Below the pieces are notes generated by a model. That model was not told the origin of the DNA, searched no databases, and saw nothing but the letters and a program-made list of their open reading frames with translations. The position numbers were made by a program, and so were the translations under genes. From IMG/VR virus record IMGVR_UViG_3300020450_000127, positions 1 through 20,185 of that record: a DNA stretch of 20,185 nt; one strand, written 5' to 3'. How positions within the stretch are numbered: position 1 is the stretch's first letter; each line of letters opens with the position of its first letter. Source of the stretch: a virus. Shown here piece by piece: positions 5,932-13,671 of the stretch.

Positions 5932-8346
5932 TTATCCGAGGGCAATCGCTAATGCAGTTGGGTCATCCGTAGTAAAACCTGCACTAGTTAAGTATGTTTT
6001 AACATCTGTCAATGCTACTTGCTTCATTGTACCATTGTCATTTGTCACCACTCTGTCTGCATCAACTAACGTAGTAGAAGAAGCAGACGTATCACCATCC
6101 ATGATGTTTAGTTCTGTTGCTGTCGCAGTCACACCATCTAAGATGTTCAATTCGTCTGTGGTGGATGTTACACCATCCAATAGATTAAGTTCTGTAGTTG
6201 TAGCTGTTAAACCATCAAGTATGTTTATTTCTGTTGCAGTGGCAGTTACTGCTACATCTTCATTTATCTTTGGAGATGTTAATGTTTTATTTGTAAGTGT
6301 AGCAGTTGAAGTTGCTGAGACTAGTCTAGCATCTCCACCTGTACTAGGTAATGTAAGAACATTGTTAGCACTTTCAGAATGTGGTGCAGCTATAATTGTT
6401 TGTCCGTGACTGTTACTCTCACAGTTTAATACTATTTTACCTTGGTTAGTATTACCTCTTACAACAATCTTACCTGTGCCATTAGGTGCAAAGTTAATAT
6501 CACCATTACTAGCAGTCGCTATATTGGCAGAACCAATAGTAGCTCCATTGATTGTAGGAGTTGTTAATGTTTTATTTGTTAATGTATCTGTTGTTGCTCT
6601 TCCAACTATTGTGTCTGTTGTTGCAGGTAGTGTTAATGTGGTGTTCCCTGAGAAGTCAGCATGAGCAGGTGCTTGTAGTTGTGCATAGTGAGCATTGCTT
6701 GATTCACAGTAAAATCTTACATAAGATTGAGCACCTGAGTTCTTGATTGATATTGCACCTGATTGCATATCAATACCATTAGAACCATCTATTCTTACAA
6801 CACCTGTTCCATTTGGTGTAAGTGTGATGTTACCATTAGATGTAGAAACAATATCCTCTCCGTTTACATCAAGTGAACCTCCTAACTGAGGACTTGTATC
6901 AGCTACAACGTCTGTGATACCACCGAGAGCAGAGGATATAGAAGCTAGTGTAGCTTTTCTTAATGCACTAGCACTTGCATCATGTACAAGTAACGTATCA
7001 TTAGATGAGTCTAGTGATGTTTCAGCAGTCTGTCCTGTTATAACATTTGCATTTAACATTGCAGTTTCTACTGCATCATTAGCAATAGTTACTGCACCTG
7101 CAGAAGATATTGTAACATCACCTGATACTGCTACAGGATTAAAGTTAGTTCCATCTGCAACCATAATATGACCACTAGTATTAGTACCCATAGTCAAGTC
7201 ATCACCTGTTACAGTTAAGTCACCTGTAACAACTACATCACCACTGAAAGTAGCTTTACCATTTAGAGCCATGTCAATGTCAAGAGCAGTTATTGCACTA
7301 GAACCATCTGTTCCTTTTATTGCAAAGTTTTTATCTGCAGTGCTTACAGTTAACTCTACATCTGTTGAGTTGTTTGCTATATCAAGTATTGATGTGCCAC
7401 CATCCTTGAATATTACATTACCACCATCTGCATCTAAAACAATGTCTGTGGTAGCATCTAGTGTTATAGTAGAACCTGAATCTATTTCTGCAATTACAGG
7501 AGTTGTTAAAGTTTTGTTCGTAAGTGTCTTTGATGTAGCAGAAAAGTATGTGTCTAAGTCTGTAACAGCAACTTGCTTCATAGTTCCTGCATCGTTATAA
7601 ACAACTCTGTCTGCATCTGCTACTGTGGTTGATGTAGCACTAGTGTCACCATCTACAATGTTAAGTTCACCTACTACAGAAGTTATGCCATCAAGAACAT
7701 TAAGTTCATCTGTGGTGACTGTAGCACCATCTAGTATCTCTAGTTCTGCTTCAGATATACCTGCAGAACCTATTGTTACTGTTCCTGCAAAAGTTACGTT
7801 AGCACCATCAAATGTCATGGCAGTTGTACTACCTGACTTAATTATTAAGTTGCCACTAGTATTTGTAAGAGAAGCAAACTGTGTTCCACCATCTTTAAGT
7901 ACAACATCCCCACCATCTGCATCTAAAGTTATATCACCTGCAGTATCTACAAGAACTGCACCATCTGCTACTAAGTCTAATTGTCCATCTGTGCTTGAAC
8001 TGATGTGTATAGCTGTATCTCTGAACTGTAGCTTCTCTGTAGAAGCGATAAGTATGTCATCACTAAATTCAAAATAATCCTCATCTTCTTTCCATGTTAA
8101 AACACCATCATTTGATTCACCATCAAATGTGACTGCTATATCTGTACCTGCAGTGCCATCACCTATTGTGATTGCAGTTCCAAGTAATTTAGTTATAGGA
8201 CCACCTTCTGCAGTCGTACCATCGTGAGTATGTCCTGTACTCGCTGCAAAGGCTGCTAATAACTGATTAAACTCATCATTACTATGAGCAGCAGTTATTA
8301 TGTCTCCATCAGTAAATGTGGATTGTCTAGTGTATGTAGCTCCCAT
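5932..8346 (-). CDS. Large repetitive tail fibre / tail appendage protein
   Basis: The 804-residue protein begins MGATYTRQSTFTDGDIITAA and has an N-terminal module (residues 1-100, including STGHTHDGTTAEGG) that I recognise as the virion-anchoring end of marine-phage fibres. The rest is low-complexity beta-rich sequence: LTNKTLT repeats near 274, 589 and 684; LDADGG-V--KDGGT near 141 and 304; and two related blocks (202-266 and 705-786) made of DELN/TELN-I-LDG units followed by TMKQVA-TD. No hydrolase motif is visible. It ends abruptly after the second block with no S74 or C1q tip, so it probably bridges to separate adhesins. Its ATG abuts the preceding TAA. This is very likely a fibre; its exact place in the tail is inferred. 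Confidence 0.83.
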   Translation of the reverse strand: MGATYTRQSTFTDGDIITAAHSNDEFNQLLAAFAASTGHTHDGTTAEGGPITKLLGTAITIGDGTAGTDIAVTFDGESNDGVLTWKEDEDYFEFSDDILIASTEKLQFRDTAIHISSSTDGQLDLVADGAVLVDTAGDITLDADGGDVVLKDGGTQFASLTNTSGNLIIKSGSTTAMTFDGANVTFAGTVTIGSAGISEAELEILDGATVTTDELNVLDGITSVVGELNIVDGDTSATSTTVADADRVVYNDAGTMKQVAVTDLDTYFSATSKTLTNKTLTTPVIAEIDSGSTITLDATTDIVLDADGGNVIFKDGGTSILDIANNSTDVELTVSTADKNFAIKGTDGSSAITALDIDMALNGKATFSGDVVVTGDLTVTGDDLTMGTNTSGHIMVADGTNFNPVAVSGDVTISSAGAVTIANDAVETAMLNANVITGQTAETSLDSSNDTLLVHDASASALRKATLASISSALGGITDVVADTSPQLGGSLDVNGEDIVSTSNGNITLTPNGTGVVRIDGSNGIDMQSGAISIKNSGAQSYVRFYCESSNAHYAQLQAPAHADFSGNTTLTLPATTDTIVGRATTDTLTNKTLTTPTINGATIGSANIATASNGDINFAPNGTGKIVVRGNTNQGKIVLNCESNSHGQTIIAAPHSESANNVLTLPSTGGDARLVSATSTATLTNKTLTSPKINEDVAVTATATEINILDGLTATTTELNLLDGVTSTTDELNILDGVTATATELNIMDGDTSASSTTLVDADRVVTNDNGTMKQVALTDVKTYLTSAGFTTDDPTALAIALG

Positions 8347-9879
8347 TTATCTTCTTGCTCCTACTTGATATTCTAATCCAAAACCTCTTAACGCATAAGG
8401 TGCAGAAGTTCCATTGTCGTTAACTCTAAGTGCAACAGTAAATCCTGAACCCTCTACAGACTGTCTTAATAATGGCTCGGTCTGTCCACCATACGTTGCA
8501 GTTCCATATGTAGCACTTCCATAAACTGCCACAATGTCTGCTGCAGATAAAGAGTACGCTGCAGGTCTTGGTGTATCAGGGTCTTCATAGTCGTATCTTA
8601 AAAATAAATCTGCGTTAACCGAAGCCTCTGGTTTGTAACTTACAAGAACACGTTGCATATGTTTACGTATACCTGCATCACCAAAACTTAAATCAGGACT
8701 TCTATATTTACCATCTATAGCAGTTCCATCAAAATCGTTACCACTTTCTTGTTGATATACAAACCCATCAAATCCACCATGTATAACAGTTGTGCCACTT
8801 GTATCTGTAAAAGTAGATGTCGATGAAGGTTTTATACCTTTTAGCTTTGCAAACTCAAATGCTTGTCCTCTTAGAGAACATATAGCTCCCTCTGTTAAAA
8901 CCTCTGTCACACCTGACTTAGAAAAGAAAACTCTATACTGAGTTTTGTTAGGTATAACAACAGAAGTAAAACTTGTTGCAGTAGCTATATTAGTATTAAA
9001 CAAAGGCTGTACGTTTGCACTTATAGTTCCTAATTCAACGTCACCAATTCTTGCAGTACCTGCGATTGTGCGTAATCCATCAGGTGCTAAGAATATTAGG
9101 TCTCCTGCAAATTCCTGTATGGTCTGTCCATTTACACAACCTATATTTCTTGTTACAGGTGTTACTGCAAAGTTAGAACTTGATGTTCCTGACAATTTAA
9201 ATATTCTATTTTCACAAAATATAAATAAGTCTTCACGGAAAACTTTAAGTCCAACTATGGTGTCATCTACTTTTATACTACCTGCACCACTGCCTGTTGC
9301 AAAGTTGTCTTCATCAAAAGGTATGCTAAATACAACCTCTTGTTTATTACTTGACATTCCTGCATAAAACATATGGTCTTTGAATGCCTTAACGAACTTT
9401 GCACCTGTTACTGCAGTGCTTACTTCACCACTTCCTGCAGAGGATACATCTGTTGCACTAAATGACGTATTAAAAACTGTTGGTGCATTATTACCATCTG
9501 CTACTATAAACTTATCATTACCATCAAAGTTAAATATTTCAAAATCATATACACCTGCACTTGTTCTTCCTGTATCTATCTCTGTCCAAGAATTATTACC
9601 TGCAGTGGCAGTAAATATTTTTTGTCCTCTAGCAGCTACAATCTTGTCATTAAACTTTATTGATAATAACACTGCCTCTGTTGATGCACTTGTTTGTGGA
9701 ACTATGTTAGTAACAAGTTTAGCAAATCCATTTATTCTTCTATAACCACCTTCTATGTCAGGTTCAAAGTTTTGTAACTCTAGTGCCTCACCCGGTTGCA
9801 TAGCAAAAGTTGACTTGTTTAAAACTAAGCCACCCTGTAGGGGAAAGTTTACAGGTTGTACTTGTGATAAGTCTGCCAT
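8347..9879 (-). CDS. Tail hub / nozzle-like protein (beta-propeller-like)
   Basis: The 510-residue protein begins MADLSQVQPVNFPLQGGLVL and shows repeated short beta motifs: VAARGQKIFTAT, KFIVADGNN, FYAGMSSN, LFIFCENRIFKLSG. Around residues 247-290 it has GCVNGQTIQEFAGDLIFLAP and DGLRTIAGTARIGDVELGTI, a pattern I associate with tail hub or packaged-DNA-stabilisation proteins of podoviruses (functionally like P22 gp10 or the T7 tail nozzle). Such proteins close the head-tail channel after packaging. It follows the adaptor gene with a one-base stop/start overlap (TAATG), which supports assembly of both into one tail complex. A siphovirus tail-component role cannot be fully excluded. Confidence 0.72.
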   Translation of the reverse strand: MADLSQVQPVNFPLQGGLVLNKSTFAMQPGEALELQNFEPDIEGGYRRINGFAKLVTNIVPQTSASTEAVLLSIKFNDKIVAARGQKIFTATAGNNSWTEIDTGRTSAGVYDFEIFNFDGNDKFIVADGNNAPTVFNTSFSATDVSSAGSGEVSTAVTGAKFVKAFKDHMFYAGMSSNKQEVVFSIPFDEDNFATGSGAGSIKVDDTIVGLKVFREDLFIFCENRIFKLSGTSSSNFAVTPVTRNIGCVNGQTIQEFAGDLIFLAPDGLRTIAGTARIGDVELGTISANVQPLFNTNIATATSFTSVVIPNKTQYRVFFSKSGVTEVLTEGAICSLRGQAFEFAKLKGIKPSSTSTFTDTSGTTVIHGGFDGFVYQQESGNDFDGTAIDGKYRSPDLSFGDAGIRKHMQRVLVSYKPEASVNADLFLRYDYEDPDTPRPAAYSLSAADIVAVYGSATYGTATYGGQTEPLLRQSVEGSGFTVALRVNDNGTSAPYALRGFGLEYQVGARR

Positions 9880-10820
9880 TAGTTTAACCTTGCGTTAAGA
9901 GTGTTTGCTCCATAAGTTCCTGCTCTAGGTATATATGTTGAACGAACATACTGAAATTTGTTGACTAATAAAGTTTGCATATTCTTTATACCCTGTTCAA
10001 ATCTTTGAAAGTTTAGTTGATACTGCTGTGTTTCACCTCTATATTGATATACAAAAGCAGTAGCACCATCTGCTATAACAGCATCAAATCTTGCAGGTAT
10101 ACTTGTTGTGTCTGTTGATGCAGACATATCTGTTGGAAAGGTGAAGTGGTCAAACTTTATTGAATATGACCTGTTAGGAAAAGGGTAAAGTAGATAATTG
10201 TTATCAGGTGTTCTTACAACGTGTTCAGGAACACCCCCTTGGTCAAACTGTGCAACTGTTACACCACTTGCTATTGAAGCAGCAGTAGTGCCACCTGTGC
10301 CTCTCGTACATCCTGTAAATGTTGTACTGCTACCTATTGCAGTATATGTTATCTCTTCATTACCTATGTGTAATGTGCCTGAAGAATCAAAACCTGATGT
10401 ACTAGCTACTGTTATTGTATCTACACTATCTGTGTGTGTTGTGCTAGTAGTTGTAATATTAATCTCATCTTCTTGGTCACTTACTGCATTTATATATTCA
10501 TTATAATCTAGTTGTGCTAATCTATATCCTGAGTTACCTAAGTCACTATCTTTTACAATTCTAAACGTATGATAATCAACAGTTTTAGCAGAGGTAGGTA
10601 TACTATATCTAACCACACCTGCAGTTAAAGTTTTAGTTTCTGTGCTGTGATTAAACGGATAATTAAATTCTCTTTGATTTATATAACGCACTGCTTCATT
10701 CACTGCGTTTTTTGCCTGAACTTGTATCCCTCTAGCAGTAGAAAAAGAAGTAGAGGTAAGCTGTACCTCATTTAATCTAGCTAGAGTTTTATTTGTTAAA
10801 TCTAAAAAAGTTCCTGACAT
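9879..10820 (-). CDS. Head-tail adaptor (tail tubular A-like) with an inserted beta module
   Basis: The 313-residue protein has an N-terminal helical part (residues 1-50: LTNKTLARLNEVQLTS, AVNEAVRYINQREFNYPF) as in T7 gp11-like adaptors, a beta core (60-115), an inserted module at about 121-192, and a C-terminal core resuming at DQGGVPEHVVRTPDNNYLLY and ending with helices and an YVRSTYIPRAGTYGAN tail. The insertion (STSGFDSSGTLHIGNEEITY, then TFTGCTRGTGGTTAAS) is a small beta module seen in many unrelated phage proteins. T7 gp11 is about 200 residues, so the extra length is mostly this insert. It likely joins portal to tail hub. AGGA lies seven bases before the ATG. Confidence 0.75.
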   Translation of the reverse strand: MSGTFLDLTNKTLARLNEVQLTSTSFSTARGIQVQAKNAVNEAVRYINQREFNYPFNHSTETKTLTAGVVRYSIPTSAKTVDYHTFRIVKDSDLGNSGYRLAQLDYNEYINAVSDQEDEINITTTSTTHTDSVDTITVASTSGFDSSGTLHIGNEEITYTAIGSSTTFTGCTRGTGGTTAASIASGVTVAQFDQGGVPEHVVRTPDNNYLLYPFPNRSYSIKFDHFTFPTDMSASTDTTSIPARFDAVIADGATAFVYQYRGETQQYQLNFQRFEQGIKNMQTLLVNKFQYVRSTYIPRAGTYGANTLNARLN

Positions 10821-10838
10821 ATGTAATTCCTAAACGTG

Positions 10839-10866
10839 TAGAGGAGCAAGTTGCCCTGCTCCCCTA
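10839..10866 (-). other. Stem-loop between capsid-associated and adaptor genes
   Basis: In the 52-bp gap, the minus-strand transcript can form a 10-bp stem, UAGGGGAGCA with UGCUCCUCUA (one G-U pair), around an 8-base loop. No U-tract follows, so it is not a classical intrinsic terminator. It might stabilise the capsid mRNA end, mark a processing site or attenuate readthrough into the tail genes. Confidence 0.55.
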
Positions 10867-10872
10867 GAAAAG

Positions 10873-11406
10873 TTACGCTAATTGGTCTCTATCGACCTCG
10901 TCAGCCTTATCATCTAGTCCATGTCCTGATAAATCAATGACAGTGGCATACATTCTAAGTCTGCCTGTGGCAGGAGCAGCACCTGCAATCTTAGCATCAA
11001 TAGTATCTGTAGTAGTTACAAATTGAGTATAAGTTGAGGCTGCACTTCCTACAACAGTATTGGTCTGACCATTAGTTCCTGCTGCACAAAAACCTGTAGA
11101 GGTTATATCTGCACCATCAATAATGTCATCACCTGCTGCGAAGTCCATATCTAATGTACAACTAGAAGTGAATGCTTTCATAACTTCAGCACCTGCATTT
11201 AATACGAGTGTATTAGCAGGAATCTCAAGCACCTGAAAGATATCACCATCGGAAAAACTATTTCCCTTTGCCACTAAAGCATCTATATCTAAATATGCTT
11301 CAATGTTTCTCATAACATTAGAGTGTCCTTTTATTGAAGGTAAAACTGCGATAGAGTTACTTTCAACACCAGTGGTGTCTTTAGAAGTTAAATCAAAAGT
11401 TGCCAT
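10873..11406 (-). CDS. Small capsid-associated (decoration-like) structural protein
   Basis: The 177-residue protein begins MATFDLTSKDTTGVESNSIA and lies directly downstream of the capsid gene with a strong GGGAGG ribosome binding site five bases before its ATG. It is beta-rich and acidic, with FQVLEIPANTLVLNAGAEVM and a C-terminal RLRMYATVIDLSGHGLD. The segment about strand order (DGDIFQVLEIPANT) is typical of small phage structural proteins encoded after capsid genes in marine phages. Strong translation signals and position suggest a multi-copy head protein such as a cement or decoration subunit, but no specific family motif proves it; a minor head protein is the alternative. Confidence 0.65.
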   Translation of the reverse strand: MATFDLTSKDTTGVESNSIAVLPSIKGHSNVMRNIEAYLDIDALVAKGNSFSDGDIFQVLEIPANTLVLNAGAEVMKAFTSSCTLDMDFAAGDDIIDGADITSTGFCAAGTNGQTNTVVGSAASTYTQFVTTTDTIDAKIAGAAPATGRLRMYATVIDLSGHGLDDKADEVDRDQLA

Positions 11407-11417
11407 TCAAACCTCCC

Positions 11418-12491
11418 TTATGCTACGTTGTACTTAGCAGTCACGATTGCTTCAGGTCGAAGAATCTTTCTGCCATACATATGCATACCACGAACAATAT
11501 CAGCAAAAGAATCAGGGTCTCTGTAAGTCTCTGTCTTGTTGATTTGCTCTGCAGTAGCTACTGCTGAACTATGTCCTGCGACAATAACACCAAAGTTTGA
11601 GTTTTGGTTAGCAGAACCTGATGTTCCCGGACCTGTTCCAACTGCAGGTAAGTTGTTTGACATATATACGTCAAAGCCATGTATTCTACCTACAGATAGA
11701 CCTGCTCTTAATGCACCTGATTCACCGAAGTCACCATTTAAAAGACGTGAATCTTCATCTTTTAAGACTTCAATAAATGTAGGATGCAAGACAATCCATC
11801 TTCCATCAGTGTCTACAAACTGAGTATCAAGCAGTCTGCCCATTCTTGCAATAATTTGCAATGGTGTAGCAGTGGCTGTTGCTTGAGCAGTTGCACCACC
11901 CATTCTTGGAGCTATTGGGATAGAGTGGTCACCTGCACTTGAAGTAGTGATGTTACCGAAACTATCTTTTCTTAGCTTCATGCTTGTCAACAATTCGTCT
12001 GAACCTGCAGTTGACACTGCTTTAGTTCCATTAACTGTTGAGTTAGCTGAACTTGCTACAGCATTGTTAGATGCTTGTGCAAATCCTGATAAATAACCAA
12101 GTACGTCTTGGTCATAGTTGTCTTTCAGTCTGTATCCTGCTCTGTCACTTGCTAGTTGAGAGAAGTTTACGTGACTGTGAGCCTCTTCAATATCGTCTAT
12201 CTTGAAAGCAAAGTAGTTTGCTTTGTCAATAGTCAATGTGAAGTCCTCATCATCAAGGTCTTGAGGCTGTACGTTTGCACCTCTAGCATATTCCTTGACA
12301 GTGATTTCTGGCTCTTTTATTATTTTTACAGAATCACCCATGTTGGCAATCTCACCAAAATAATCTGAATTGGTGATATTTTCAACAACGGAGTTCTTCC
12401 TGAAGGCTAACTGAACCTGCTTAGAGTAAATAACTGGGGAGAAATTACCATTAGGCAGATTACCATAACCTGCTGCAGTTTTAAATGCCAT
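11418..12491 (-). CDS. Major capsid protein (probable HK97 fold)
   Basis: The frame opens at 12515, but the ATG at 12491 (MAFKTAAGYGNLPNGNFSPV) is the better start because GGAGAT lies just upstream, giving 357 residues. An N-terminal arm is followed by VVENITNSDYFGEIANMGDS and a KIIKEPEITVKEY strand, a helix-rich region around DDIEEAHSHVNFSQLASDRA, then GRWIVLHPTFIEVLKDEDSR and GRIHGFDVYMSNNLP, an order typical of HK97-fold phage coat proteins. The C-terminal KTETYRDPDSFADIVRG segment also fits. It is preceded by a scaffold-like gene and its own promoter, and followed by a small head protein. No N-terminal cleaved delta domain is seen, consistent with a separate scaffold gene. Confidence 0.9.
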   Translation of the reverse strand: MAFKTAAGYGNLPNGNFSPVIYSKQVQLAFRKNSVVENITNSDYFGEIANMGDSVKIIKEPEITVKEYARGANVQPQDLDDEDFTLTIDKANYFAFKIDDIEEAHSHVNFSQLASDRAGYRLKDNYDQDVLGYLSGFAQASNNAVASSANSTVNGTKAVSTAGSDELLTSMKLRKDSFGNITTSSAGDHSIPIAPRMGGATAQATATATPLQIIARMGRLLDTQFVDTDGRWIVLHPTFIEVLKDEDSRLLNGDFGESGALRAGLSVGRIHGFDVYMSNNLPAVGTGPGTSGSANQNSNFGVIVAGHSSAVATAEQINKTETYRDPDSFADIVRGMHMYGRKILRPEAIVTAKYNVA

Positions 12492-12517
12492 TTTTATCTC
12501 CATTGAAATAAACAAAT

Positions 12518-12534
12518 GTGTACATGAAGTACAC
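12518..12534 (-). other. Short inverted repeat just upstream of the capsid ribosome binding site
   Basis: GTGTAC and GTACAC flank a five-base loop. The sequence GTGTAC also appears at 12571-12576, at the edge of the longer dyad. In the capsid mRNA this hairpin would end about 18 bases ahead of the GGAGAT ribosome binding site. Confidence 0.5.
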
Positions 12535-12573
12535 GACAGTTTTACTCGTCATCGGCTAATTGTATCTGAGGTG

Positions 12574-12598
12574 TACATTTAATAGCTAGTTAAATGTA
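12574..12598 (-). other. Nine-bp inverted repeat in the capsid mRNA leader
   Basis: TACATTTAA and TTAAATGTA are perfect inverted copies around a seven-base loop (TAGCTAG on the plus strand). The stem is AT-rich and has no following U-tract, so it is unlikely to be a terminator. It lies in the 5' untranslated leader predicted from the promoter at 12681-12708. Confidence 0.6.
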
Positions 12599-12645
12599 GG
12601 CTCGTACTCTTAGGTAGGCTTCCAAGTGTATTGTTATGTGAGTTG

Positions 12646-12655
12646 TCCACGTGGA
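12646..12655. promoter_or_regulatory. Ten-bp perfect palindrome near the capsid transcription start
   Basis: TCCACGTGGA is a perfect palindrome. It would lie roughly 20-30 bases downstream of the expected transcription start of the capsid promoter, where an operator or a processing signal could sit. No copy was noticed elsewhere in the intergenic gaps. It may also be chance. Confidence 0.35.
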
Positions 12656-12680
12656 GAGGTCACACTTTTAGTTGATATTA

Positions 12681-12708
12681 GTTATACTTATAAATAACTG
12701 TTTGTCAA
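12681..12708 (-). promoter_or_regulatory. Sigma70-type promoter of the capsid gene
   Basis: On the minus strand, TTGACA (12708-12703) is separated by 16 bp from TATAAC (12686-12681). The -35 begins only six bases after the stop codon of the scaffold-like gene and drives toward the capsid gene, leaving a leader of about 180 bases. Like the fibre promoter, its -35 reads TTGACAAA. A separate strong promoter in front of the most abundant virion protein is what one expects. Confidence 0.75.
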
Positions 12709-12713
12709 CTACT

Positions 12714-13604
12714 TTATCTAGCTGAACCAGATAAATCATATATAAAGTTACCTGAACGTATTGCATCCATAATCATGTCAGCATTCTTTTCATATTGCTC
12801 TGCAGACATTTTTTGCACGTCAGACTCTAAAATCTTTGTAGCTTTTCCTTCAGCATCAGGCACAGACTTTTCACTTTTCGTCTTAATCTCAGTAGCAGCA
12901 CTCTTATTAGTCTTAGTTTTGCTCTTGACATTTAAACCTTTATCTGCTTTGTACAAGTCAATAGCTCTTGCTGCTGACCTCGCATCATTGTCATTCTCAT
13001 ATAATGCGTCTTGTACCCACTTTGGCTGTTGGTCTGCCCATTCATGGAAATCATCACTGTCTCTGATATCTGCAAAGTCAGGATGTATTCTCATTAACTC
13101 TGCTTCAGCTTTATCTTTCAAAGCCTCTGCAGACATTTCGTTTATCCTTTTAATCTCACCTTCTAGTGCTTCAGACTGTTCTCTAGCTTTCTTTATAGCT
13201 ATTGTCTCTACAATCTGTGCTACGTCAGGATACTCTTTTGTCCACTCTTCTATCTCTGCTTCTGTCTTAGGCAACTTAATTTCTTTTTTAGTAGCCTTTT
13301 CTAGTTGAGATTTTAAATCGTCAAGCTGTTTTTGAAACTCTTTTTCTTTTTCTTGAGAGTGTCTTCTTAAATCGCCATAACGCTTCTTGAAGGTTTTCTC
13401 TTCAGCACCTGTCGGCTCTTCTTCTTTCTCTGTTGTTTCTTCTTCTTTAACAGTTTCTTCAGTTTCACCTAATGCTTGTTTCTTTAACTGTTCGAGTTCT
13501 TCCTCATCTTTTTTAATTCTGTCTTCGTGAGTAGAACGCTTATTCATAAATGCTGTTTTTTTTGGTGTAGCATCTATCACCATTTCTTGTGCTTGTTCAG
13601 CCAT
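12714..13604 (-). CDS. Scaffold / capsid assembly protein (acidic coiled coil)
   Basis: The 296-residue protein begins MAEQAQEMVIDATPKKTAFM and is extremely rich in Glu and Lys. Residues 28-70 are a heptad-like acidic stretch (KKDEEELEQLKKQ, EETVKEEETTEKEEE). Residues 75-110 and 130-180 are predicted coiled coil. Residues 180-215 (IHPDFADIRDSDDFHEWADQ, then QPKWVQDALYE) and the C-terminal MSAEQYEKNADMIMDAIRSG are patterns recurring in phage scaffold-type proteins. Position immediately before the capsid gene, composition and lack of any enzymatic motif all fit a scaffolding role in procapsid assembly. AAGGAG sits just upstream of the ATG. No protease domain is visible, so scaffold removal would be by exit or another protease. 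Confidence 0.82.
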   Translation of the reverse strand: MAEQAQEMVIDATPKKTAFMNKRSTHEDRIKKDEEELEQLKKQALGETEETVKEEETTEKEEEPTGAEEKTFKKRYGDLRRHSQEKEKEFQKQLDDLKSQLEKATKKEIKLPKTEAEIEEWTKEYPDVAQIVETIAIKKAREQSEALEGEIKRINEMSAEALKDKAEAELMRIHPDFADIRDSDDFHEWADQQPKWVQDALYENDNDARSAARAIDLYKADKGLNVKSKTKTNKSAATEIKTKSEKSVPDAEGKATKILESDVQKMSAEQYEKNADMIMDAIRSGNFIYDLSGSAR

Positions 13605-13615
13605 TTTTTACTCCT

Positions 13616-13665
13616 TGGGGTTATCGTAGCCAAATATTGTTGGGGGATAAGTAGCCAACTATTGT
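13616..13665 (-). repeat. Two adjacent 25-bp imperfect repeats ahead of the scaffold gene
   Basis: Two 25-base units lie end to end (13641-13665, then 13616-13640). They share ACAATA, TTGGCTAC and CCCCA at the same offsets, with 19 of 25 bases identical by hand alignment. They fill nearly all of the 67-bp gap between the 881-residue gene and the scaffold-like gene, ending at the AAGGAG ribosome binding site. A protein-binding or RNA-structure role is possible. Confidence 0.7.
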
Positions 13666-13671
13666 GGGTTA

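Noticed and set aside
7625-8077. 150-codon plus-strand frame, and similar ones at 6035-6409 and 7271-7600
   Set aside because: These are antisense to the repetitive fibre, whose Thr/Asp/Gly-rich codons rarely give stops on the opposite strand. The Ser/Val/Pro-rich products look like shadows.
1470-9879. Diversity-generating retroelement acting on a fibre gene
   Set aside because: No reverse transcriptase, template repeat or adenine-biased variable repeat was seen at the end of any fibre gene in this window.
12574-12598. Rho-independent terminator upstream of the capsid gene
   Set aside because: The stem is AT-rich and has no U-run in either direction, so it was listed only as an inverted repeat in the leader.
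12492-12713. tRNA or small structured RNA gene in the largest spacer
   Set aside because: No cloverleaf or anticodon arm could be built; the dyads are short and better explained as mRNA leader elements.
12775-13308. 177-codon plus-strand open frame opposite the scaffold gene
   Set aside because: It is antisense to a Glu/Lys-rich gene, which naturally gives a long Phe/Leu/Ser-rich frame on the other strand. No gene on the plus strand is supported anywhere.
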